From Mnemiopsis leidyi (Eukaryota; Ctenophora; Tentaculata; Lobata; Bolinopsidae): DNA of 24,855 nucleotides. The notes under the pieces were generated by a model. The model saw only the letters and a list, made by a program, of their open reading frames with translations. It ran no database searches and was not told the DNA's origin. Shown in pieces: positions 10,618 through 20,990 of this stretch (position 1 is its first letter; each line of letters opens with the position of its first letter). The DNA lies in assembly GCA_000226015.1 (NCBI GenBank), contig JH156106.1:112727-137581 (forward strand). The letters run 5' to 3'. The position numbers and the translations under genes were made by a program.

Positions 10618-10652
10618 GGGGGGCTCACCCCCCTCCCCCCTCCGGCCCCCCC
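10618..10652 (-). other. Possible G-quadruplex tract
   Basis: On the minus strand this reads G7, CCGGA, G6, A, G6, then TGAG and a C6 run. Three long G tracts can supply four runs of three, and the terminal C run could pair with one of them. It stands out in an AT-rich spacer. Confidence 0.5.
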
Positions 10653-12074
10653 GTAATCAATACGTGACTCAGCCCCATGATACAAAGCAAACAACAGGTT
10701 AGGTTAAGCCGTAGCAAAAAGACACGTCTCATACAAATATTACATTCTGACTTACTGTGATTATGATCAAATTAGACACTTGGATCGATCACGTAAAAGC
10801 TGATTAAATCAATTTCGAGGTTGCTACGATCTGTATACGATCGCGGAAGAAGCATTGCATCATCAGTCGAAAAAGAGGCATTTCTCTGAGCATTTATATA
10901 GCACAAGTTGCAGCAGGCATTACAAGTTCGCGGAATATCACATACACAACTATACACGGGCTAAATTGATTTAACTGTACCAGCCTCTTCTTCCTAAACA
11001 AAATCAAATTAATGACTAGCACTTCATTGCTGGGTTGAGTAACAAAAAGTCCGTATTCTACAGGGAATTAGTTAGGTGAGACGTGTCTTTAAATTAAAAT
11101 TCCATTGTGTGTGTTTCAATGTAACCCCCGTGTCTCTGCAGGGTACTGTGATCATTGCTAGGTACTGTGATAAAGTTGCAATATTAACGGCTTGTTTCAC
11201 ATATTTAAACATCACGCCTTTACTTGGGTACGTAAATGAAGTGGATGGGTCACAACCCTGAAGTTAAAGTGAACGAAATCGAATGAATTGAGAGGGTGCA
11301 CTTATTTGAAATTCGAATACGGAATAAGTCGAATACGGATTAAGTAAGTGTTTGATGACCTTTAATGCTATAAAATGATCGGATGCTTAGTGATATTTTT
11401 TAGGGATGAAGACTCTTTGATAATCACGATCTTACTTGCTGAAACTGATATAAGTCAATCAGGGTTGGGATAGATGTTGCCACTTGCTATGATCTGTTGA
11501 TAATTTTGTGTTTATAACGCAAAACACTAAAGCGAAATTAGATTAGGATGCTCATACTTCAACATTAAAAAAGGGTAAAACATGAAATCATTATCATCCC
11601 CCAATATGGTCAAAATTTTCGAAATATCCCCCCAATCCCAAACACCCTATCATGAGTCATGGTCCTTGCAACTAACATAGCAACACTGAATACACTATTA
11701 CATGTATATGTACATCCAAATATTTGCTCCAGGAAAGGTTATACAGATAAACAATTTATTGACAGCAAAGAACAGTCAAGTATCAATGATTCAATAACTT
11801 TGATAATTAAACAGGCCGTATAATAGATCAGTATGTAAGTTTGTAACCAAACCATTATCATTATATGATGTTGAATGGGAGTATTCATGGTATATTAGTA
11901 AGTAAGTAATTTGAATAACATAAAAGAAGGTTTCCTCACAGGGAGCAACGACTTACTAACACTTAACAGTACAAAAATAAAGTGCAGCCATAGAACAGTC
12001 AGTAGTGAGCCAGCAGGAAGCTGCTAGCACGGACACACACACATGCACAAAAGTACTGATCCATGTCCCAAATA

Positions 12075-12119
12075 AGTTGGTAAATAACTTGGTTTCACGG
12101 CCGTCGTTATTTACCAACT
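12075..12119. repeat. 14-bp perfect inverted repeat
   Basis: Arms AGTTGGTAAATAAC (12075-12088) and GTTATTTACCAACT (12106-12119) flank a 17-base loop. Sequence outside the arms does not extend the stem. It could be a remnant of a small foldback element; no function is implied. Confidence 0.7.
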
Positions 12120-12489
12120 AAGGGTAAAGTTTTGGAAATTGGGTCTTTCTAACTTTCTAACGTCATTTGATCGGACGACTTTGGCAACCAAAGTTCCTGA
12201 ACTGAGCAAAAGGTTAAAAGACGCGACGATCACTATCAGCAAAAAGGATTCAGCAAACAAAGGAAAAGTTCAGCGAAGACTAGTAATCTGATCTTGTTCC
12301 ACTTCCTGCCAAGATTGTTTGCATAGAAAAACAGTCTGGTGTGCTGATATGTATCCGCACTTATAATGGTTGTACACGACACACTACACATTCCAGTGTA
12401 AACCAGACCAGGGTGTATTGTTTTTACAAGCACCTTCTTGTTTCATCCTTTCATGTCTGACTAAGCTCCTATATAGCTATTATATGACT

Positions 12490-12551
12490 AGCAAACCTAT
12501 TAAATCAACTCATCTAGAGTCTAAGTTGAGTATGTTTATTAAATGGGTTTG
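12490..12551. repeat. Imperfect foldback
   Basis: Outer arms gcaaacctattaa and ttaaatgggtttgc pair imperfectly, and inner arms tcaact and agttga pair within them, giving a nested stem. Possibly a decayed MITE. Confidence 0.4.
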
Positions 12552-13125
12552 CTCTTCATAGCAAGCTGTAATGTTAATCGATGCATGGGAGGTTCCGCAT
12601 ATCCCTGTTAACGCAACCGAAACTCCCTAGTTCCACAGTACGTTGAAAGGGGTCGTGTTATTTACAGTAATGATTTCTTGTGAACAAGGAAACATGGGAT
12701 TATTCACATTTTTTTGGAGAAGCAAAACTTTTAGAAACCTCGATTAATGATTAGCAGGCCTGTTAACGGAGAAAGCACCTCTCCGTGTTTTGTAGTTAAA
12801 CAGACAAACAGTTAGTCCCCATGTCCACCCAGTCTAGTAACGAGCCCCTTTCTGGCGTTAGACTCCCATGTCTGTTGCCGTCTTATTTCTATATAGTCAG
12901 TATTTTTATTTTCTATAGTGGGAGTCCTTGAGAGTGAGACCCAGCTAGCAGAAGTTGGACTCTTTGGACCCGGTGAGAAAAAAGGACGAACGAAATACAA
13001 TAAACTTGATGGAGGTAACGGTAGAGAATAACTTATCGCAAAAACAGTGCGAATCATGACAGGATAATCGTATTGAGAATGAATGAGAAATTTTGGGCAT
13101 AAACGAACCAATCTACTTTTACACT

Positions 13126-13131
13126 TTTATT
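13126..13131 (-). terminator. Polyadenylation signal of sulfotransferase copy 3
   Basis: TTTATT on the plus strand is AATAAA on the minus strand, about 30 bases after the copy 3 stop codon. Its presence inside the host intron supports copy 3 being a separate transcription unit, not an alternative exon of the host. Confidence 0.65.
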
Positions 13132-13159
13132 TCATCACAACCTTATTCCTTCTACACAA

Positions 13160-14938
13160 TCATACAAAAATAAACTTTGGGTCGTTAAGAAGTTCTGCAA
13201 GTTTTAAATTGTACGGCTGATAAAATTGGGTCAATAACTCTCGAGTCCCGACATTCATTTCACCGACATTCGCTTTCAGGTCTGTGTTCACATTGTAAGT
13301 TTTAGAGGTCTCAATGAAAGAGCGCATTTCTTCTAAGCTCGGTTTAGATACCCCAACATGGTCAAAAATTCTGCTTAAAGTTTCTATAGGATATAATTGA
13401 TATTCATCCATAGTGACTACTAAAAGATTGTTCCCGAAAACTTCCGTAAAGTCGTTAATGTAACAAAAGTAAACCCCCAGAGCGACCCTTAGTCGCAAAC
13501 TATGATCTGAAGAATAGCAGCAGTGTCTGAGAGATTTGTTGACTAAACATCGGTTGAATTTGTTTGTTTCCCTCAGCACGTCTACGTGGAACGTGTCTGG
13601 AGATCGAGCCTCCTTGCTCATCTTCCCGCTTTTCCAGAAATAAAGATATTCGGAATAAAGTCTATCGATAGGATTCCTGAGTATAGCAAGTATTTTAGCG
13701 TCAGGTGTAACAGAATGAATCAAGTCTCCATTAGAATATGGCGGTTCCTTTAAACCGGGATATCTTGTTTCCCATCCTCCTAAATCCCACAATAAAGACG
13801 GAGTACCATCCACTATTCTAAGATTGCGACCAGTTTTCACTTTTTTAGCAACATTAGCAGTGTTAGCTAAGTACTGATTGAAGCTGGTTTTTGGTGGTTG
13901 AACCCTGGGGTTCGCTAAAAAACTAATGGGACGTCCAATCCGTGACCTAGTCCAATAAAAACGTTCCTTTTCGTACCTTTCTGATCCAGTTTCGGTAGTT
14001 TTAGTCACAGCAGTAAGTTCTGGGTGCCACATTAGTTTGTAAAACAGATCTGTCGTGCCACATTTTGGCATTCCCGCTAAATAAACTGATGCTAGACAGT
14101 GGAATTCGCCGATAGCATCGTTCCAACAGAAACTTCTGTAATCTTGGAGATATGATGCCGGTAAGAGATTAAACACGTCCTTGGATTCATTATATAAATA
14201 GTCTAACTGTGCTTTGGGAAATTTTCCGACAGGCAATTGTTCGTTATCGTGATCCAAACCGGACTTTTTTCTCTTGACTGATAGAGTAGATATAATATAC
14301 TCTTGAGCCCCGGTTTTCTCAAGTTCTGATGGAAACTGTTGGGTCTCTGATCGTGTAGGCCCGCCTGATTTGTTAACTACAGTCGTCTGTATTCTATCTT
14401 GTGATGCTCTGTCAAATTGAGCATTTAAACCGGTTGCGTCAGTTATGAAAAGTTTAGGTTTCTCAGGGGATTGGGATATTTTATTGTGTTTATCAGCCGA
14501 ATTTGTTGACTGTGAATGATGTGTTGAACTTGATACGAGAAGGCTTAACAACCACTGATTTACTTCGGAGTCTCTATCCCCGCTAGATGTTTTAGCTGAC
14601 TGCGAAGAGGATTTGAAACTCGTGTAATGATAACCCGCGTGAAAAATGATGAAAGTCGCTGTTAGCAGAACCAGACACTTTACCTGGAAATGTATTTTGG
14701 TCATAAACAAACAATTAGTTAGAAACACACGTATGATGTCACCTGATTAGTTTATAATCAAGAAATTTAGTTTCATCATCGGAAAGTTCTCAGAATCTTA
14801 AAACCAATTACTTATGTAGGCATATACAAACTTAAACGTATGTAGGCATATACAAACTGATATAAGTCTAATGGAATATGGAATTATATGGATATTAAAA
14901 CATCAAAGGTAACTCACGATAGTCCTGACTTTCCTCAT
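13160..14938 (-). CDS. CHST15-like carbohydrate sulfotransferase, copy 3
   Basis: Exon 1 is 14938-14918 (MRKVRTI, donor ATC|GTGAGT). Exon 2 is 14683-13160 (acceptor TTTCCAG|GTAAAG). The product is 514 aa, the longest of the three because of a longer Ser/Thr-rich stem. The membrane anchor is CLVLLTATFIIFHAGYHY. The catalytic domain has PKCGTTDL at about residue 213, IVDGTPSLLWDL, and RNPIDRLYSEYLYFW at about 342. A frame that skips the splice could start inside the intron at 14728, but copies 1 and 2 both have the micro-exon plus phase-0 intron, so the spliced start is preferred. Likely a Golgi type II PAPS-dependent glycan sulfotransferase. It carries a 180-bp tract nearly identical to copy 1. 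A canonical polyadenylation signal follows at 13131-13126. Confidence 0.85.
14812..14862. repeat. Short direct repeat
   Basis: Two copies of a sequence centred on tatgtaggcatatacaaac, inside intron 1 of sulfotransferase copy 3. Confidence 0.65.
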
Positions 14939-15203
14939 CCTCGGATCATCTGATCTAAATCCTGTTGTGAATCAAAGATGAAAATGGCTAACTTGAATAA
15001 TAGACAATTACGGGTAGTTGTCAATCTAAGAAATGTTCGCACAAAAAAGAAAAACATATCGTGAAAATTGTCAACAAACTGAGGTGACTATGAACGTTCA
15101 CTGATGAAAATCGAAGGATAACCAAAGGATAAATAAGCCACCGGCAAACTCGAGCTTGAAGCAAAGGAAACTTGAAAAGCACACCAAAGAAAACAAAGTC
15201 ATT

Positions 15204-15258
15204 AACAATATCTGAACAATATCTGAACAATATCTGAACAATATCTGAACAATATCTG
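15204..15258. repeat. 11-bp minisatellite, five copies
   Basis: Unit aacaatatctg repeated five times without change, about 270 bp upstream of the copy 3 start codon on the minus strand. Confidence 0.9.
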
Positions 15259-15649
15259 AAACAAACAGGGACGATAACTCATTAGCTTTCCGCGTGTACA
15301 AGGAAAACAATTAGTAATTCATCTATGTTTCCAGAAGCTCAGAAGGAAAGTTTCACTGAAATTCACTTCCGTGGTCCAACTATGAAAACCCGGTCTCAAC
15401 AGGTCTGCCTTCTGGCAACATGTCAAATTTCTGCAAAGACGCACAATTCGACAGTTGGAAAGACATTAAAGCGAGCTGTACTGTACAAATTGTACTTGTA
15501 CATCACGTATGTATACCTACAGCATGAGAAGAAGCCAAACAGTCGGTTTGGCGTGTAACATGCCACGTTGCGGAAACTGCAAAATACGTGTGACTGAGAG
15601 CTGAGGATGACCCAATGACCCGCTAATAAGTTTCATCCAATTAACCATG

Positions 15650-15813
15650 ATGAGACTACGCTACACCAATAAAATTATAATTAGTAATAAAAACCTAACT
15701 GGCCCAGCTGTTTAAACCTAATTAAGATGTTGAGACTATGCGTTACACCAATAAAAGTATAATTAGTAATAAAAACCTAACTGGCCCAGCTGTTTAAACC
15801 TAATTAAGATGTT
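15650..15813. repeat. Tandem duplication of about 80 bp
   Basis: Two adjacent copies (15650-15729 and 15731-15813) beginning tgagacta and ending ctaattaagatgt. They differ by a small indel and a few substitutions near the start of the unit. Confidence 0.85.
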
Positions 15814-16227
15814 AGGAAGAAAGTTTTTAGCCTTTTATCAGGTCATTGTCTCTCCGTTCAAACACAAGATAGGGTGAAGAGTGCATGAAGCTGAGCAAAA
15901 TTTTTGTTTCCAGTCGAACGAACTTAAACTGAATATTTCATTAAAATCCATTGCTCAGCGTCATTACCTATTCAATTAGAATCGGAGCATTCTAATGCTA
16001 TTTTCGTGAAGCCCGGATGGTTAATATCCCCCCTAAATATTGAAATTTGCATGAAAATTTTCTAATTTCATAATTTTTGTTTTATTCCACGAACAAATGA
16101 TAAAGAAAATCCATAACGTTTGATGAACAAAACGCGATTCAGCTATTCGGCCATCTTAATGACTTATTTTACATGATTTCAATTTGCAACATGCTTGCAT
16201 CAAGCGTCCGGTTGGTTTTTGCACTGT

Positions 16228-16248
16228 ATCAGGATCCAGGATCCTGAT
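16228..16248. repeat. 21-bp palindrome
   Basis: Perfect 10-bp arms, ATCAGGATCC and GGATCCTGAT, around a single central A. A third caggat follows immediately. No known role. Confidence 0.7.
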
Positions 16249-16410
16249 TCAGGATAGGCAGTTACCACTTGCATCACATAACACATGCACTATATTCAAC
16301 TTCCCCAAATAATTCTCAAATCAGATTAATGTAACAAGCCACAGCCCTCAGTCCTTGCTGTATCTTAATTTGAAGCGATAACAAATAATTTAACATTTAC
16401 AGCCCCGTAC

Positions 16411-16508
16411 CTCGAAGGCGAGATTGATGGCAGCAGTGAAGTTAGCTCGCCCATATATCTCAACTGTGTCCAGGGATCTCTTTAGGTTCTCCTTTATTTC
16501 TTTTGTTG
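16411..16508 (-). CDS. Alpha2delta-like gene, middle VWA exon
   Basis: A 98-bp exon with acceptor TCATGCAG|CAACAA and donor GAG|GTACGG. Its first two bases complete the codon begun at 17196 (G+CA), and it ends in phase 0, matching the next exon start at 5392. The peptide (TKEIKENLKRSLDTVE then GRANFTAAINLAFE) fits the alpha2delta VWA helix with the family pattern KK.LK.A...I...G.T....F.FAFE.L. The following intron is about 11.0 kb and contains the three sulfotransferase genes. Confidence 0.8.
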
Positions 16509-17195
16509 CTGCATGAGACATAGCATGGTTAAAACAAGCAAACCGACAAGGTTATGCATTCGGAATTACTTAAAATTTTCAGATTATCATTTATTATTTA
16601 GTTATTTAGAGAATAAAAATAGGTGGAGAAACAGGGGTCGGGGTTATATCCTAAACCGGAAAAATTGGATGAGGCATTTGGCACCCCGTAATTAACACCC
16701 CCATTTTGATACGGAAAAAATGCTCAAAAAATTTGTGCTTGTCCGCTGGTAAGTAGGCAGATATTCCGAGTTTGCACTCTTAATTATTACATTCGTTTAA
16801 AGTTCAACTTTGTAAAATTGTGGACTGTTTTACTTTTAAGATTTTGCATTTAGCTATACCTACCTGAGCCTGATTTTAATTTCTTTATAATCACGAGGAG
16901 CACTTTTCTCAGCTCTAGTGATAATTTCATGTTTAATTTCAGCTTTATTTCGGTTTAATTCCATGAATCATTAACAGTGTAACGTTATCACTGAAATCTT
17001 TTCCCCAATTCGTTCTAGAATCTAAAAATGATACGTTTTTGCACCGCCGAAGGTGCAATGTTGAGGGTGATATTTCAGCTTAAAAGTGCAACCCCACCCT
17101 CCCTTTTTTGATATTTTTCCTCCGCCCACAGAAACAGTATTTCACTCTAAACAGACCATCTTGAAAGTGATTAGCCTCATTATATTTGGAATTAC
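16509..17195. other. Intron of the alpha2delta-like gene
   Basis: A 687-bp intron between VWA exons, with donor GGTAATT at 17195 and acceptor at 16509. No gene seen. A short plus-strand open frame at 16513-16695 is not supported. Confidence 0.6.
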
Positions 17196-17557
17196 CCTTT
17201 TCTAAAGTCGAGTTGAAGCACTTCGACGGCATAAAGGGGTCCTTGTTCACAGCTATGATATTTAGAAAGTCATAAGACGGTAGATGATTAAAAAGGACCT
17301 TCACCAGATTCTGAAATATTTTGATATGTGAATCTACGTGGAGGGATAAGCCATCTTTCTACAGTATTCGAGAATAGCTTTAATGGAATAGCAACAGCGC
17401 AATTGAGGGCAGAGATTAGAGAGGGTCAGTGACTTACCCCCTCCCTAAATATAGCTAGAGACTGACCTTAGCGATATTATGAGCGATACCGTCCATGCTA
17501 CCAGAGAAGTCAACCAAGAAGAGGACGTCTTTAGGGGGAGAGATCGCTTCTATGTAC
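17196..17557 (-). CDS. Alpha2delta-like gene, first two VWA exons with MIDAS
   Basis: Exons 17557-17467 (acceptor CTTGCAG|GTACAT, donor AAG|GTCAGT) and 17310-17196 (acceptor TTTCAG|AATCTG, donor AAGG|GTAATT) are joined in phase 0. The first encodes YIEAISPPKDVLFLVD followed by DFSGSM, a complete metal-ion-dependent adhesion site DxSxS as in calcium channel alpha2delta subunits (SPKDMLILVDVSGS). The second encodes the next helix and strand (LFNHLPSYDFLNIIAVN, then CFNSTL), matching the family's SDDDFVNVASFN. The first exon starts in phase 2, so the preceding codon is probably Trp of the family's RRPWY motif. The exon carrying that motif was not found upstream on this strand, and the N-terminal domain is on the opposite strand at 22911-24125. 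Confidence 0.85.
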
Positions 17558-18500
17558 CTGCAAGGAAAACTTTAAAATAGTCAGAAGACAGTTCCTAATC
17601 CAATCTGATATTCTGTCTCAAGAGCTCTCACTTCTTTGTCCACGAGCGTGAACTCTGATTCTCTAGCTTTACCTACAAGATAAAGGCAAACTACAAAATG
17701 TCACAGCATTACCCCTAGCTACTATCTCTCACTTAGCTACCATGGTAACTAAGTGAGAGATCCCATCACACCCGCTCTCCCACACTCCGTGCGTGTGTGT
17801 AATCACCCTCAGCCAGGAAGCCTCCAACTGCAATGAAGCTATAATGGTCTATGAAACCGAGCTCACTTATATAGAATATAAAGCAGCAAGAACTCCTCAC
17901 AGCCAGCTCATTGTTAACATGGACCTGTCCTCTCCCTATGCTCACCGTGCTTCCTGTAAAACCTGCACCTACTTTTCTTCTCTCTCTAATGATATGTGTT
18001 ACCTGTGTTTTTATACGTTCGCGTTTAACTTTAAACGTTTTAGGCGGAAAGTCTTGGCATGATTGAGATTGAAGGGTTTCGCAAAATAAAAGTAATTACC
18101 ATTTTAGCAAGATTGATTTAATCTGTACTTATTTATTTATTTCTCTAAGGAAAGAATTGATCATTGTACTGAAATGTGTTGGCCACCCAATACTGTGCTA
18201 ATAGGTCGTGATGCTCAAACTGCTCCGTTGCTCTGTACGACAATTATAAAGGTGCCTAACTTATTGAACCTGAAGGGTTGTCGACAGATGAGTCTATAGT
18301 CACCCAACTTTACTGTCAATTAATTGCGGAAATTCAACCTACAGTATTACAGTGTAATGAGAGTAACAAAATATCTCAGGTGATATGAACTGGAACATGG
18401 TTCTTCTTCCATCTTCTTCGTATGGGGATGCAGCCTTTTGCTCTCGCCAGGGCTACTCCTCGGCCAATGGCAACCGCGGCCAGGGGGTTTGAAGAACCGC
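17558..18500. other. Gene-poor stretch upstream of the VWA exons
   Basis: No supported gene. A minus-strand segment ending at about 17677 follows a good acceptor (CTTGTAG) and is open for about 30 codons from phase 1. It does not resemble the expected alpha2delta segment and has no good donor. A 38-bp palindrome lies at 17724-17761. An 89-codon plus-strand frame at 17793-18062 has no recognised domain. Confidence 0.5.
17724..17761. repeat. 38-bp near-perfect palindrome
   Basis: ATCTCTCACTTAG and CTAAGTGAGAGAT arms meet at a CCATGG centre with no spacer. Only one base pair is mismatched over 19. Confidence 0.8.
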
Positions 18501-18504
18501 GCCC

Positions 18505-18800
18505 AAAGTTCGTCTAAAAACACGAAGATATGGAGAATACAACTTCAAGGTTTGGAGGATAAGGGGTTAGATTGTTTAAAGCAATTGTACAAGTTCGTCT
18601 AAAAACAAGAAGATATGGAGAATACAACTTCAAGGTTTGGAGGATAACGGGTTAAATTGTTCAAAGCAATTGTACAAGTTCGTCTAAAAACAAGAAGATA
18701 TGGAGAATACAACTACAAGGTCTGGACCATAACGGGTTAGATTGTTCAAAGCAATTGTACAAGTTCGTCTAAAAACACGAAGATATGGAGAATATGGAGA
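18505..18800. repeat. 85-bp minisatellite, about 3.5 copies
   Basis: The unit begins aagttcgtctaaaaaca and ends caaagcaattgtac. Copies differ at a few bases; the last is truncated after tatggagaat. A related fragment (aagatgatatggagaatat) recurs near 18855-18880. Confidence 0.9.
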
Positions 18801-19324
18801 CAATTGCCGTATGTAGACTAACGAGGCAAACTACGGTGGAACTCCCGCTTCTAAGAACAAGATGATATGGAGAATATATGCTACAGAAAGATAGGCACGT
18901 TATAAATATATATATATCACAAACATTCATTGAACCAATGTTATTAAACGAAGATGAAATGTAAAGATGCCTTGAATTGTGGGGAACTGAAAAAGACAGC
19001 TCTATAATGAAGAAAGATATAAACGAATTACAAATAGTAAATCAGTTTTGATATCCTGAAATTTGTAATGAACAATTTTCAATATGTACAACTTTTGGTT
19101 TGGTTGGAGAGACGAAATAAAACAGTTAACATGACTGGGTTCTATATGTGAATGTTTCATTTTAGAAAAGTTGTGCATATTTACTTATTCACCATCTAAA
19201 TCCGGTGTGGTGGTGTGCACCTGGATTACAAAATTACTTTCTACAAACCAGTGGCGCTCGCGAGGGTCGTAGTACTCCCTGGTTCCCCGGTAAGTGTAGC
19301 GGTACTCAGGGAGATGGTGTGCCG
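18801..19324. other. Gene-free stretch left of the first SINE-associated repeat
   Basis: AT-rich, with a short TA run near 18906-18918. The last 145 bp is GC-richer and contains a small stem (ctccctg...cagggag, about 19276-19314). It is open on the minus strand in continuity with the 54-bp repeats, which is expected of a repeat period divisible by three. Confidence 0.4.
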
Positions 19325-19471
19325 GATACACCCTTGTCACTCCGTTAGGTGTCCCTAAAATAGTAGTTAGGTTTATCGGATACAACCTTGTCACTCCGTT
19401 AGGTGTCCCTAAAATAGTAGTTAGGTTTATCGGATACACCCTTGTCACACCGTTAGGTGTCCCTAAAATGT
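19325..19471 (-). repeat. 54-bp minisatellite, copy A
   Basis: About 2.7 units of a 54-bp repeat with core ttaggtgtccctaaaat and tttatcggataca. It is the reverse complement of the array at 24490-24655. The two arrays thus form an inverted pair flanking about 5 kb. Confidence 0.85.
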
Positions 19472-19624
19472 GGTTTCAAGTGGGGAGGGGGCCTTTTTCA
19501 GGTCCTCATTTCGAGCAAGCTCGACTCCCAGAGGTGTGCACTGAATGTTAACGGGTGTGTTATGTTGTGGGTGGGCCGAAGGATCAACCAAGCTACATGA
19601 TGTGTACAGAGCAGATATTTGAAC

Positions 19625-19763
19625 GGACACGATTTCCACTGATAGTCAATTCAGAAAATTCATGGGCTGGCACCGTGCCGAGTCGGGTAATGGTATGATC
19701 CGACGTCCGACGACCTCTGCATTGTCTAGATGAGTGCTCTACCAATTGAGCTACCGGCCCTAT
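19625..19763 (-). mobile_element. tRNA-derived SINE, copy A
   Basis: On the minus strand it begins with a tRNA-like head: GGGCCGGTAGCTCAATTGG contains a good A box, with paired GCTC/GAGC D-arm. A degenerate B box and T-arm follow. The body ends in the rc of ggacacgatttccactg. It matches 24655-24782 closely but has a small insertion near 19688-19705. The anticodon arm is not well formed, so this is a SINE head and not a functional tRNA. The SINE class is inferred from two copies with a pol III-type promoter. Confidence 0.7.
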
Positions 19764-19835
19764 AATATATGCTGAAACTATTATATGTGGGGGCTGACCC
19801 CGCTGACGCCTTCGTGATCCAGGATTGTGAAGCTT

Positions 19836-19916
19836 TGTATAAATAACTAATCTTTATCTTTTTGTATAAATAACTTATCTTTATCTTTTTGTATAAATAA
19901 CTAATCTTTATCTTTT
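19836..19916. repeat. 27-bp minisatellite, three copies
   Basis: Unit tgtataaataactaatcttt plus atctttt, three copies with one substitution (actta for actaa in copy 2). Confidence 0.9.
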
Positions 19917-20456
19917 CAGATTCCACAAGCTGACCCGGATGAAGTTCGATCGCGTAATTAACTTTCTCTATGAAGAGGTGATTAAATCTATATGAAATTT
20001 TATTTATAATCACAATTAAAGCAATTGTTGAAGCTTAAAATTGTTCTACCAAATTTGTAATGGCATGATGCATTATAGTTATCATATAATATCTTTAATC
20101 AATGATGGATACTTAAAAACTGACAGAGTTAAATTATTACAATAAAATAAAATAACATTTGTGTCACTGCCAAAAACTTCTTCCTTTCAACCTTGTTAAT
20201 ATACAATGTACAACTCACCGCGCCTCACTAACACATATAATGTATCAATTAATTACGACTAATTATATCTAACTACCTGCAAAATCTCCCTTCCTTCTGA
20301 ACATGCACCACACGGCTACCCCGTAGCCTCCCTGAATTTCTAAATCTAGTTCTTTTGTCTGTCAATGCACTTGTTCTTGTTTTTTCGTTAGCGCGGACAC
20401 CAATGTATATGTTTAGTTCAATAATTCGGCCCTTTTTCTAGGTATATAGCTGGTTG
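19917..20456. other. AT-rich gene-free stretch
   Basis: No ORF, RNA gene or repeat of note is visible. Confidence 0.5.
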
Positions 20457-20990
20457 TTTTGATGGTGAAACCATGGTGAAATTTGGCAGCTCATACTTAT
20501 TCCACAATTTCGTGACCGCGATGTTCTGTTAGGTTCACTGGTAAAAACATGGTGAAATTTAGCAGCTCCTACTTATTCCACAATTTCATGTTTACGTTGT
20601 TCTGTTAGGTTCACTGATGAAATTTAGCAGCTCCTACTTATTCCACAATTTCGTGACCATATGTTATTCTGTTAGGTTTACTGGTAAAACATGGTGAAAT
20701 TTGGCAGCTCATACTTATTCCACAATTTCGTGACCATATGTTATTCTGTTAGGTTCAATGGTGAAAACATGGTGAAATTTAGCAGCTCCTATTTATTCCA
20801 CAATTTCGTGATCATATGTTATTCTGAAAGGTTCATTGGTGAAATTTAGCAGCTCCTACTTATTCCACAATTTCGTGATCATATGTTATTCTGTTAGGTT
20901 CACTGGTGAAATTTAGCAGCTCTTACTTACTCCACAATTTCGTGACCATGTTATTTTGTTAAATTGTTGTTCTGTTAGGTTCACTGTTTC
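20457..20990. repeat. Minisatellite of variable ~60-80-bp units
   Basis: About seven copies of a unit containing ggtgaaatttagcagctcct, acttattccacaatttcgtg and ttattctgttaggttcact. Units vary in length because the segment aacatggtgaaa is present or absent and the gaccatatg part is shortened in some. Confidence 0.85.

Larger units (their letters stand above)
10228..13125. other. 2.9-kb spacer between copies 2 and 3
   Basis: No gene is supported. It holds a G/C homopolymer tract (10618-10652), a 14-bp inverted repeat (12075-12119) and a larger imperfect foldback near 12490-12551. A 99-codon minus-strand open frame at 13111-12812 has no recognised domain and sits downstream of the copy 3 polyadenylation signal. 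Confidence 0.5.
14939..16410. other. 5' part of the long host intron, upstream of copy 3
   Basis: No ORF is supported. It should contain the copy 3 promoter. It holds an 11-bp minisatellite, an 80-bp tandem duplication and a 21-bp palindrome, listed separately. Confidence 0.5.

Noticed and set aside
12812-13111. Minus-strand 99-codon frame downstream of copy 3
   Set aside because: No recognised family and it lies after the copy 3 polyadenylation signal; length is within what chance allows in 3 kb.
17590-17677. Minus-strand candidate exon after the TCTTGTAG acceptor, considered as the missing exon before VWA
   Set aside because: The phase at its start fits, but the peptide (ARESEFTLVDKEVRALETEY) lacks the RRPW motif, and no donor leaves phase 2 or a normal intron length.
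17793-18062. Plus-strand 89-codon Cys/Tyr-rich frame
   Set aside because: Starts at a low-complexity GTGTGT tract, has no signal peptide or motif, and lies in an intron-like stretch.
19700-19763. Functional tRNA gene on the minus strand
   Set aside because: The D-arm and A box look good, but the anticodon arm does not fold into a normal 5-bp stem with 7-base loop and the acceptor stem is poorly paired; two copies with a shared body point to a SINE.
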